A stretch of 64,000 bases of DNA, taken from positions 51,408,001-51,472,000 of the forward strand of contig JAZBRS010000035.1 in the NCBI GenBank assembly GCA_037176725.1. Direction: 5' to 3'. The DNA comes from Posidonia oceanica. Taxonomy: Eukaryota > Streptophyta > Magnoliopsida > Alismatales > Posidoniaceae. Numbering within the stretch: the first letter of the stretch is position 1; every line of letters begins with the position of its first letter. The notes under the pieces are model-generated. The model was not told the origin of the DNA, ran no database searches, and was given only the letters and a program-made list of their open reading frames with translations. A program made the position numbers and the translations under genes. Below, piece after piece: positions 20,209 through 29,400 of the stretch.

Positions 20209-20598
20209 ATGTTAGGATGTGAGCTTGAAAAAAGTGAGAATAGACATCTAGATTTGGGCACCTCAAAGGGACAGAAGACGAAGACAGAAGCCGGCCCTAG
20301 AGATAGGGGTGTGCAGTCTAACCCTGCTCCTTCTACCCATCACACAGCAGACCCAAAACCTGAATCCATTACATTTCAAGCACCCTTCTTTTGCCACCAG
20401 AATGGGGATAGCAAAAGCCTGAAAAAAGGTGGAAAAATATCAATCAAAAAAAAAAGAAGAAGAAGAGAAAAAAAAGAGATCGAACAAAAACAAAGACAAA
20501 AAAAAAAGGAGAAAAGCAAGCAAAACAAAAAAAAAGAAGAAGAAAAGGCAAGGGTAGCCCAAAAAACACAGGCACCGTTATCCCCCATGCTTTACTAG
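20209..20598 (+). CDS. Doubtful small ORF (129 aa), Lys/Glu-rich C-terminus
   Basis: It starts ATG TTA GGA TGT. The first ~70 codons are also open in E2 from 44157, with similar residues (MLGCE, then KSENRHL and HHxADPKP), after which the E2 frame stops. The C-terminal half is encoded by the A/G-rich tract and is probably meaningless. I see no known domain. It could be a small accessory peptide or simply a conserved RNA region that happens to be open. Confidence 0.2.
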   Translation: MLGCELEKSENRHLDLGTSKGQKTKTEAGPRDRGVQSNPAPSTHHTADPKPESITFQAPFFCHQNGDSKSLKKGGKISIKKKRRRREKKEIEQKQRQKKKEKSKQNKKKEEEKARVAQKTQAPLSPMLY

Positions 20599-21302
20599 AG
20601 ATCCCCAGCACGTCAAGCTTGGAAAAGGGGTCTACCACATCCTCCCAAAAGCAAACACATACCTTCCCCCATCTAGGGGCAGAGAAAGACTGCATACCTA
20701 TGAGGGAGAAACCTTTCAAAAAAGAGAGAGAGCTGAAAGAATAGGTGTAGGTCCTGAGAGTGCGGCCAGTAGCCTGTCCTCACCACATCACCACCTGTAT
20801 AGTGCCAACAACCTGTTCCGGAGCGCCACCAATAAGCCAAGAGTCTGAGTAGGGCCCAGTGAGTCAAGGGCCACTCCCTTCCTCTACAGCAGGCACCAAA
20901 GCACTCCGTACGCTGAGGGCGTTCAAGCATCCACCCAAGCATATCCATCCATTCAAACATACTTAGTCATCCAATAATATTCATCCACATAAGCATATCC
21001 CTAGCATCTTGCATTCATGCATCTTCCTTCTTTCCTTTCCCCTTCCGCCAATCCCTCCGCTCTGCAACACGCTCAGGCCCTGAGGCAGTACTTCTCCCCA
21101 GCAGAGGTGCGTCGACGGCACTCGAGCTGCGCTGGTCCAGATCTCCTGCCAGCCCTCGCCCCCATGTCCGCAAGACTGCAACAAAATCCCCCTGCTTATC
21201 AGTGCTTAACTGCTATGTTCCGCTATCAACTGCTAAATGCATATGGAACTACACTTTCAGTCTCAGCTTCTGTTTGTTGTCAAAGATTATATGCCTGCAA
21301 GA

Positions 21303-21324
21303 TCTGACTGTTTATTGATAGCAG
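21303..21324 (+). promoter_or_regulatory. Branch point and splice acceptor before the accessory ORF
   Basis: CTGAC (branch A near 21307) is followed by a T-containing stretch and TTGATAGCAG|GTACC. E2 has CTAAC and ATTGATAACAG|GTACC at 45193. Both branch words fit plant CTRAY. In both elements the first ATG after the acceptor is the start of the accessory ORF. Confidence 0.5.
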
Positions 21325-21371
21325 GTACCTCAGGCCTTGAAGCAATCAGCCTGTCTTCTGCAACCAGTGCA

Positions 21372-22574
21372 ATGGGTTTTCCTACTCTGTTGACTCCCAC
21401 ACACTGCTCGGAAATCCTGCGAGAATGGATCAGCAGGCTCACTCTACAAGACTGTGAACAGCTGCGCCTGTGGGGCATACCAACTAAGCTGCTGAAGGCT
21501 GCTGATGTGGAAGTCAGCCGCCACCTTCTGTGTGCCGCCGCAAGATTCTGGAAACCGGCACATCATGTCTTCCGCTTCAACAAGACCGAACTGACACCTA
21601 CACTGGAAGAGGTGCGTCGGATCTGCGGCTTTTCAAAGATCTTGGGGCCACCTGTCTTCATGAGGCGCGACGGATATCTCCGAGTCCTGAACCAGCTAAC
21701 TGGACTCTCCACTCAAGCCTGCCAACAAAAGCTAATCTGCACCAGTGGACAAGAGCCTATGCTTCGCCTTGCACACTTTGATGATATCTTGAACAAGCGT
21801 GCTGACCTCGGAGATGAGCTGTGGCTCCGAGGATTCGTCATCCGCTTTCTGGGCGAACTAATCTTTACTCATGGCCGACTGACAGTGGCCATCGAGGTCG
21901 CTGAAATTGCGCTAGCTGTGGTGACCCAGCACATAGACCTGGCACCAGTTGTCTTGGCAGAGACCTATCGCGGGCTGGACCGCATTTCTCATCGCTGCCG
22001 CCACTTCCACGGTTGCGGAGCACTTATACAAGTCTGGCTGACCGCGCACTTAGAAATGGACTTCCTGCGCCCTCAAGTACACGCCTTCGAAGCATACTGC
22101 AGCAGCGTCCGTACCAGAACAGACAAGAGCGTCAAAGAAGAGTACGAGAGGCTGTCAGCACTGACTGACGATGCCGTGACCTGGCGTATCATTCCCTCTA
22201 CAGCAGAGCCCTTCACAGTCTTCTTCAGCGCGCGTGACACGCGGCTGGTCATTCTTCCAGGCTTCACAGCAGGCGTAGAGTACCACCCAATCAGGGTCAT
22301 GCGCCAGTTCGGCTTCCAGCAGGGCGCCTTCATTGACAGTACAGCACCCGAGCTTCTACAGACTTATCCTCTCAGCACCACTGCCCCGACCAAGAAGCTC
22401 GCTAGTCTGATGCAGCACGGGGTCCAATCTACAGACATTGCAGCTGTGAGAGGTGTAGGATGCACCCCTGAATATGAAGCTGAAGTCCGGCAGCTCTGGC
22501 CTATCACTGAAGTCCCGCCGGGCGGTCCCTTGTTCCCCGACTCCAGGCAGTCAAAGAAGGCCCGAACTGACTAG
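21372..22574 (+). CDS. Accessory protein of E1, DUF7745/plant-mobile-domain-like (400 aa)
   Basis: A sense-strand ORF lies between integrase and the 3' repeats, the position of a retroviral env. I choose ATG 21372 over the upstream ATG at 21237 because Met-Gly-(Phe/Tyr)-Pro-Thr-Leu is conserved in E2 (45242) and 21237 would lie inside the proposed intron. The N-terminal half (CEQLRLWGI, FWKPAHHVF, LTPTLEEVRRICGF) resembles the plant DUF7745/plant mobile domain family that Tat/Ogre elements often carry; this is recalled, not searched. A mostly helical region with many His/Cys residues follows (HRCRHFHGCG). There is no signal peptide or membrane anchor, so it is not an envelope protein. The C-terminus ends in a basic SKKARTD, a possible nuclear signal. 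Function is unknown. Confidence 0.8.
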   Translation: MGFPTLLTPTHCSEILREWISRLTLQDCEQLRLWGIPTKLLKAADVEVSRHLLCAAARFWKPAHHVFRFNKTELTPTLEEVRRICGFSKILGPPVFMRRDGYLRVLNQLTGLSTQACQQKLICTSGQEPMLRLAHFDDILNKRADLGDELWLRGFVIRFLGELIFTHGRLTVAIEVAEIALAVVTQHIDLAPVVLAETYRGLDRISHRCRHFHGCGALIQVWLTAHLEMDFLRPQVHAFEAYCSSVRTRTDKSVKEEYERLSALTDDAVTWRIIPSTAEPFTVFFSARDTRLVILPGFTAGVEYHPIRVMRQFGFQQGAFIDSTAPELLQTYPLSTTAPTKKLASLMQHGVQSTDIAAVRGVGCTPEYEAEVRQLWPITEVPPGGPLFPDSRQSKKARTD

Positions 22575-22849
22575 GCCCTTGTGCAACCATCATGCGGCCT
22601 TCTTTCGGATTACGCTGTACATTTCTGGCCTGCCGTAGGCATTGTACTCATCAAGCTTTATCAATGAAAACTGTTTCTGCTATCTGCTTGCACATCAAGA
22701 CTCATTGCTGCATTGCATATCATTATCATCATCATCTTGGGCCCTCTAACCGGACTTGCAGGCATCACAACGCAGTAAGGTCCTCAGCACCCAATCCAGA
22801 GTCCAGAACATCTGCGGACCCGCGTCGTCAAGCTACGCCATCCGTCGTC
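22575..22849 (+). other. Start of the E1 3' untranslated region
   Basis: No gene is seen. ATCATTATCATCATCATC occurs near 22720. Similar sequence in E2 (46565-46800), such as GCATGTAATCAAG and GGGCCCCTGG, shows this is part of the element. Confidence 0.5.
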
Positions 22850-23938
22850 CTCAGCTGATCATCCCCAGCTGAATCCCTTGCGGGCTGGCACCCCAAACTG
22901 CCCGGCGAAAGGTCCGTCAACCTGTCATCATCCTCAGCTGATTATCCCCAGCTGAGTCCCCTATGGGCTGGCACCCCGAACTGCTCGGCGATGGGTTCGT
23001 CAACCTATCATCCACCCACTCGTTCATCTATCTTATCATCCTGATGCCAGGGGCGCTTCGGACATCCCCTGGTATCATCCTGATACCAGGGGCATCTTTT
23101 GGCTGCCCTGCGGTATCATCCCTGGCTGATCATCCTCAGCTAAATTCCCCTGCGGGCTGGCACCCCAAACTGCTCGGCGAAAGGTCCGTCAACCTGACAC
23201 TCTTCTCGGCTGGTCACCCCAGCTGAGTCCCCAGCTGATCGCCCTCAGCTGAATCCCTTGCGGGCTGGCACCCCAAACTGCTCGGCGAAAGGTCCGTCAA
23301 CCTGACACTCTTCTCGGCTGGTCACCCCAGCTGAGTCCCCAGCTGATCGCCCTCAGCTGAATCCCTTGCGGGCTGGCACCCCAAACTGCTCGGCGAAAGG
23401 TCCGTCAACCTGACACTCTTCTCGGCTGGTCACCCCAGCTGAGTCCCCAGCTGATCGCCCTCAGCTGAATCCCTTGCGGGCTGGCACCCCAAACTGCTCG
23501 GCGAAAGGTCCGTCAACCTGACACTCTTCTCGGCTGGTCACCCCAGCTGAGTCCCCAGCTGATCGCCCTCAGCTGAATCCCTTGCGGGCTGGCACCCCAA
23601 ACTGCTCGGCGAAAGGTCCGTCAACCTGACACTCTTCTCGGCTGGTCACCCCAGCTGAGTCCCCAGCTGATCGCCCTCAGCTGAATCCCTTGCGGGCTGG
23701 CACCCCAAACTGCTCGGCGAAAGGTCCGTCAACCTGACACTCTTCTCGGCTAGTCACCCCAGCTGAGTCCCCAGCTGATCGCCCTCAGCTGAATCCCTTG
23801 CGGGCTGGCACCCCAAACTGCTCGGCGAAAGGTCCGTCAACCTGACACTCTTCTCGGCTGGTCACCCCAGCTGAGTCCCCAGCTGATCGCCCTCAGCTGA
23901 ATCCCTTGCGGGCTGGTACCCCAAACTACTCGTCTGAC
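22850..23938 (+). repeat. 108-bp tandem array
   Basis: Near-identical units start TTGCGGGCTGGCACCCC at 23258, 23366, 23474, 23582, 23690, 23798 and 23906 (the last truncated). Three diverged units precede them (near 22880, 22970 and 23150). Each unit contains GGCTGGCACCCCAAACTGC, AGGTCCGTCAACCT and several CAGCTG palindromes. Between the early units lies a perfect 12-bp hairpin (23066-23092). The high identity suggests recent expansion. Confidence 0.95.
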
Positions 23939-24144
23939 AAGCACGACACTCTTGTCATCACTCTCTGCTTTCGATGCCATGGACGCACTGGCCAACCCCT
24001 GGTGTCACCCCGACACTAGGGGCATCTTTTGATCGCCCCACGGTATCATTCTCTCCCCCTTTCCCCTATGACGTTCCTGGCGTCATAGGGATGGTTTCTT
24101 CTCATCATTCCCTTACCCCTTCTTTGCCGGCCGATAAGTCCGAT
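23939..24144 (+). other. Hairpin-rich spacer
   Basis: It holds a CCCCTGGTGTC/GACACTAGGGG hairpin (about 23977-24003) and a perfect 10-bp CCCTATGACG/CGTCATAGGG hairpin (24064-24090). It also holds a GATAAG/CTTATC unit (24134-24153 region). E2 has counterparts at 47068-47240 with changed but still pairing arms. Confidence 0.7.
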
Positions 24145-24820
24145 ATCTTATCATTCTCATCATGATCTCATCCCCTCTTTAGCTTAACTTCTCATCATGA
24201 TCTCATCCCCTCTTTAGCTTAACTTCTCATCATGATCTCATCCCCCTCTTTAGCTTAATTTCTCATCATGATCTCATCCCCCTCTTTAGCTTAATTTCTC
24301 ATCATGATCTCATCCCCCTCTTTAGCTTAACTTCTCATCATGATCTCATCCCCTCTTTAGCTTAATTTCTCATCATGATCTCATCCCCTCTTTAGCTTAA
24401 TTTCTCATCATGATCTCATCCCCTCTTTAGCTTAACTTCTCATCATGATCTCACCCCCCTCTTTAGCTTAATTTCTCATCATGATCTCATCCCCCTCTTT
24501 AGCTTAATTTCTCATCATGATCTCATCCCCCTCTTTAGCTTAATTTCTCATCATGATCTCATCCCCTCTTTAGCTTAATTTCTCATCATGATCTCATCCC
24601 CCTCTTTAGCTTAATTTCTCATCATGATCTCATCCCCCTCTTTAGCTTAACTTCTCATCATGATCTCATCCCCTCTTTAGCTTAATTTCTCATCATGATC
24701 TCATCCCCTCTTTAGCTTAATTTCTCATCATGATCTCATCCCCTCTTTAGCTTAACTTCTCATCATGATCTCACCCCCCTCTTTAGCTTAATTTCTCATC
24801 ACTACCTCATCCCCTCTTTG
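24145..24820 (+). repeat. 35/36-bp tandem array, about 18 units
   Basis: The unit is TTCTCATCATGATCTCATC plus CCC(C)TCTTTAGCTTAA(C/T). Length varies by one C, and the C/T alternation at the end gives a mild higher-order pattern. A GATAAG/CTTATC unit flanks the array on each side. E2 lacks this array and has a GATAAG array in its place. The direct repeats are adjacent with no spacers, so this is not CRISPR. Confidence 0.95.
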
Positions 24821-25021
24821 CCGGCCGATAAGTCCGACATCTTATCATTCTCATCATGCTCTCGCCCCCTCTTATCAATCAATCAATCACTCGTGCTAGG
24901 CTGATATCCGAAACTATCAACAATCAATCACTCGTGCTAGGCTGATATCCGAAACTATCAACAATCAATCACTTTCAGGCTGATAACCTAAACTATCTTC
25001 TGGCCGATCCATGGTTGGCCC
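24821..25021 (+). repeat. Lead-in hairpin units before the cloverleaf array
   Basis: A GATAAG/CTTATC unit is followed by two direct copies of a 50-bp segment containing GATATCCGAAACTATC, and by GATAACCTAAACTATC. GCCGA/TTGGC arms (about 25003-25020) lie just before the outermost arm of the next array. Confidence 0.75.
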
Positions 25022-25855
25022 GCAGTTGTGTTATACGGCTGACATCCAGTAACTGTCCCTCGTAATTGCACTTTTCCAGTTGATAGGTCTGTAAACTATC
25101 CGCCGGTTGACAGGACCGTAAACTGTCGCTCCAGTTGGTAGGACTGTAAACTACCGCGTGCAATTACGTTATACGGCTGACATCCAGTAACTGTCCCTTG
25201 CAATTGCGGTTTCCAGTTGATAGGACTGCAAACTATCCTCCAGTTGATAGGACTGTAAACTATCCGCCGGTTGACAGGACCGTAAACTGTCGTTCCAGAT
25301 GATAGACTGTAAACTATCCCGCAATTGCATTATACGGCTGATATCCAGTAACTATCCCTCATCATCGCGCGTTTCCAGTTGATAGGTCTGTAAACTATCC
25401 GCCGGTTGACAGGACCGTAAACTGTCGCTCCAGTTGATAGGTCTGTAAACTATCCACCAGTTGGTAGGACTGTAAACTACCACGCGCAATGATGTTATAC
25501 GGCTGACATCCAGTAACTGTCCCTCGCAATGCTGTTTCCAGTTGATAGGACTGTAAACTATCCTCCAGTTGATAGGTCTGTAAACTATCCGCCGGTTGAC
25601 AGGACCGTAAACTGTCGTTCCAGATGATAGACTGTAAACTATCCGGCATTGCGTTATACGGCTGATATCCAGTAACTATCACTCATGGTTTGTGGGTTTC
25701 CAGTTGATAGGACTGTAAACTATCCTCCAGTTGATAGGTCTGTAAACTATCCACCGGTTGACAGGACCGTAAACTGTCGTTAGGCTGATACTCCTAAACT
25801 ATCACCCACAACCATGTTATACGGCTGATATCCAGTAACTATCACTCACAACTGC
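25022..25855 (+). repeat. Nested cloverleaf-like hairpin array (5 modules)
   Basis: The outermost arms GCAGTTGTG (25022-25030) and CACAACTGC (25847-25855) enclose five modules. Each module is closed by its own arms: 25061-25071 with 25158-25168; 25199-25209 with 25319-25329; 25360-25372 with 25482-25494; 25525-25532 with 25646-25653; 25684-25697 with 25804-25816. Inside each are three or four hairpins with arms GATAG/CTATC, GACAG/CTGTC or GGTAG/CTACC around a GACCGTAAA-type loop. Modules are linked by TTATACGGCTG plus a GAYA/TRTC hairpin. About 28 hairpins lie in this interval; every arm I read is complementary to its partner, including the non-GATA variants. Whether the RNA or a DNA strand folds is not known. 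Confidence 0.85.
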
Positions 25856-26485
25856 TCCGGTTGACAGGACCGTAAACTGTCGCTCCCGGTTGATAGGACC
25901 GTAAACTATCCGGACGATAAGCCCGTCACCTTATCGTTTTTTTTTTCTCCTTTTCGGCGTGACCTTGTCCCAGGAAGACGAGATCACGCACCCCCTTTCT
26001 GCGATGGGAGAGTTGGCCTCTCTCCCCTCGCTCCCTTCTTTCCTGCTAGCTTGCTCCCCGGGTGGGGACCAGCTGCACCCTGTTTCCCCTCGCTTTGTCG
26101 TGCAAGCCTGCCCTCCCTGCCAGACATTTGCACCACATCGCGCCTTTTTACCATTTTCTTGCATCATCTCTGCACTTTCTTAGCTAGCACTGCATGTCAT
26201 TTTAGCATCACCAGTATCACTTGCGCAGCATCAGCATTTTCTTCTAGCTGCACTAACTTTTATACTAACTCTTGCATTACACTCACATCAGCATGCATAC
26301 ACACAGCACAGCATCCATCTGCACTGGCATTTTGCATTGCGGCAACGGGCTACGATCTTCGGTGCATCCGCCGAATAAGTAGCTCACGCCCATAGCAACC
26401 CGCTGCTCCCGCCGGTCAGATGGGGTGTCTTGTCAACCCTGAGCAGCGGCCGCACTCCGCTTGCCCTTGCTCAGGGAGGGGCATC
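25856..26485 (+). other. E1 distal 3' region ending in the polypurine tract
   Basis: Three more hairpins (GACAG/CTGTC, GATAG/CTATC, GATAAG/CTTATC) end at about 25940. Non-repetitive sequence conserved with E2 (48651-49183) follows, including CTTCGGTGCATCCGCCGAAT near 26358. No gene is seen. The segment 26419-26500 forms the PPT structure listed separately. Confidence 0.7.
26473..26481 (+). other. E1 polypurine tract
   Basis: AGGGAGGGG is followed by CATC and then the LTR start TGTTGACACC. E2 has AAGGAGGGG at 49171-49179 with the same CATC spacer. It primes plus-strand DNA synthesis. Flanking arms can fold it into a loop (26437-26445 with 26468-26476, and 26419-26429 with 26490-26500). Confidence 0.8.
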
Positions 26486-29400
26486 TGTTGACACCCCATC
26501 TTGGCAGGCCTGGACCCTTGGAGCCCTCTGGTTGATTGCTGGATCAAACCCCAACCAAACCCTAACCCTAGTCCCTCTGCTCAACCCTTCAAAATCAGCC
26601 TGTCTTGGCCTAAACCTTTACCCCCCTTCCCAACCTCTGAACCTAACCAAAATTCATAGGAAAACCCACCACTATCCACTCAACAAACCTACCCAAAAAC
26701 CTAGGATTTTCCAAGCCTGACCCATTCCCAAAAACCCTAGAAAACTTAGGTGAAACTACCCTTTTTCTATGCCTTGAAACCCCTCCAAAACCTCCTTAGA
26801 ATCAAACCAAAATTCCAGACCCAAGACTTCAAAACCTAGACTACCCACCCACCAATTTTCACTCCATTCCAAGACCATTAGGACCCTCTTTCACCCAAAT
26901 TATCCTTTTCTCTCTCCAGGATTATCATTTTCTCTCTCCTCTCTCTCTCCTGATTATCATCTCTCTTTTCATCCCTTTCTGATCCTTTTTCTGGTCTGGC
27001 TGTGGGCCCCCTCTGTGCTTCTACCCTTCCTCTATCCTATCCCTATTTTTACTTTATTTTTAACGCTTTTTCTGAATTTTTAAAAATCGTTTTCCTCCAA
27101 CCTATCTTTTTCCTTTTATTCCCCTTTTTATTCCATTTTTTTCTCCTTCTCTTTTCCCTTTTCTCCCTTTTGCAAAAATCCACAAAAACCCATAAAAATA
27201 TGTAAAATCTCAAAACATAAAACAAACAAATCAGTACCCTAAGAAAAACAATTAAAAAATGTTAAACAAGCAATTAACAACTTAAACTTAACTTAAGCAA
27301 GCTAAAAAGAAAACTAAACATGCAAACTAAAAAATGCAAAACAAATCAAAAGAAAACACTGAAAAATCAGGAAAAAAGCTAAAACAAAATCAAAACCCAC
27401 CAAAGGTAAGAACCCATCAGAAGAATTAAAAAACAAACCCTAAAAAGGAGAATTAAAAATCAAACATTAAAACAAATAATTAAAAAAGGCAAAGGACTTA
27501 ACCTAGTAAACACAAGAAAAACAAGTAAAAAACTTAATTTAAAAAGAAAAGGAAAACACACCTGAAAAGCCTAAAAGACACTCTATTAAACCAGAAAAAA
27601 TCCAACTAAAAACTTCAAGAAAAAACCAATAAATAAAAATCCAAACATAACTTAGAAGATTTAAGAAGGAAAAACCCTAAGAAGACTACAACTTGAAAAC
27701 ATAAAACCAACCCTGATTAATAGGAAAATAAATCCTAAAAAATCCTAATTAATATCCTAAGTGTCCAGCAAAAGAAATGAAATTTTTAAAATAATTTAAA
27801 AAGGGATTAACAAACGTTTAAACAAGTGAAAACCAATTAAGAACAAAACCAAAGTCCTAAAACCCTAATCAAGCCCAAAACACATTAATCAACTCAAAAT
27901 AACCATTAAAAATCTTAATTAAAATCCTAATCTACAGTACAACTCTTCTAATATTTTTATTTATTTTTTAGTTTATTTTTACCTATTTTATTTCCCCATT
28001 CTATCCCCTCCTTCTCTCTTACTTTTCTGTTTTATTCTTTCTTTTCTTTACTGGGCTCAATTCAGCCCGTTTCTTTTTTTCTTTCTTTCTTCGTTTTTTT
28101 CCTCTCGGCCCACAGTCCGGCCTTCCCCACCCTTCTTCTTCTTCAATCTTCCTCTGCGTTTTTCTCCGGCCGTTTCTCCCGCGAAGCTGCAGCAACAGGT
28201 TTCCCTCCTCCTTTTAAATTCGAAGCTCCGTCACTTCATTCTACAGCAGCTCGCCGTCTCCCCGTCTCAGCAGCTTTTCCGGAGCCGGTCGCCTCAGTCC
28301 TCTCTGCTGCAGTGGCCGCCGGCCGAATTTGAAAGTTCCCCCGCGCGCCAGCAGCCTCCGCTCCCCAGATATAATCCTCCGTCCTTCCTTCAATCAAAAA
28401 CACACCAGACCTTCAGTGCAGAACCAGTAGCGAGCAACCTTCACCTTCAGAGCAAACCAGAGAGTGAGAGAGCATTTTCCACTTCATCTCTTCCACCTGA
28501 AACAACCTTCTGCTCTTCTTCTCTGCCTCCTCCAATTTCCAGAAGAGAGAGCGGCAAGAGAGGGTGTTTGAGAGCCACCCTTGCATCCCGGAGAGGAGCC
28601 TCCATATCAGACCGATCACCACATCCAATTCTCCTCTTTTCTTCTCTGAAATCTTCAGAAAACGCCCTTCTTCCATTCCCAGCTAACCAACACCCTTCCT
28701 GGCCTTCATCCTCCTCCCTGTTACTTCCCCAACCTCACCCAACACCTGGCCTTCTTCCTCCAGCATTTCCCAGCCATTCCCCCACCTAAATCACTACCGA
28801 ATCCCTCTGAAAGCCAACCGCTACCGACCTGAACCCATTCCCCAATTCCCACTACTCCAGCTCACCGCCTTCTCCCAAATTCTACCCAGAAGTTCACCAC
28901 ACATCCACCTTTCCAGAGCCTCCGACATCAAACCAAATCATCCACCACAGACCTTAAACTCCACTTCAAACACTTAACCTTATTTCTGTCAGAAATCAAC
29001 CCAGACCTCAAATTCCCCTCCACTCGTACCAGAAACCTTCTCCGAGCATCCAGCTACACTCCTCAGCCCTCCAGCAACCACCCGGAAGGTCCCATCCAGT
29101 CCGGCGTGCAGCAAACAGTCCCCCCGACCTCCGGCTGCCTCTGTGAACCCACGATCAGTCAGATCTTCCGCCGGTCTTCGCAGCAGCTGTCCAACCATCC
29201 AAGAAGCTCCGGAGGGTCACTCTGAGTCGATCCCAGTCCTCGCGAGCAGCAGACAGCATCCACAGCGACCGGACGAGTTCCACCGGCGACCTCTGAAGCC
29301 ACCTGCGTCGGGAGGACATCCCAGCCACGGAAACAGGTATATTCTTGCTCCCTTAGTCTCCTTTTCATCCTGTGTTGCTTCTCAGCCTTTTAGAAATAGG

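Larger units (their letters stand above)
19892..21324 (+). other. Spacer between integrase and accessory ORF
   Basis: Segments are shared with E2 (43701-45193). It includes short TCAAATCATCATCGTCAT repeats (19965-20040), a purine-rich A/G run (20440-20545) and a segment with GCCTGTCCTCACCAC near 20776. No long conserved frame is seen apart from the doubtful small ORF listed separately. The distal half may be intron sequence of a spliced accessory mRNA. Confidence 0.6.

Noticed and set aside
21372..22574. Envelope protein
   Set aside because: The position matches env, but there is no signal peptide, membrane segment or cleavage site, and the sequence resembles a plant DUF family.
24145..24820. 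CRISPR-like regular repeats
   Set aside because: Units are contiguous direct repeats without unique spacers, and the context is a plant retrotransposon.
25061..25168. tRNA gene
   Set aside because: The module folds like a cloverleaf but lacks the tRNA A and B boxes, anticodon-loop features and the proper arm lengths.
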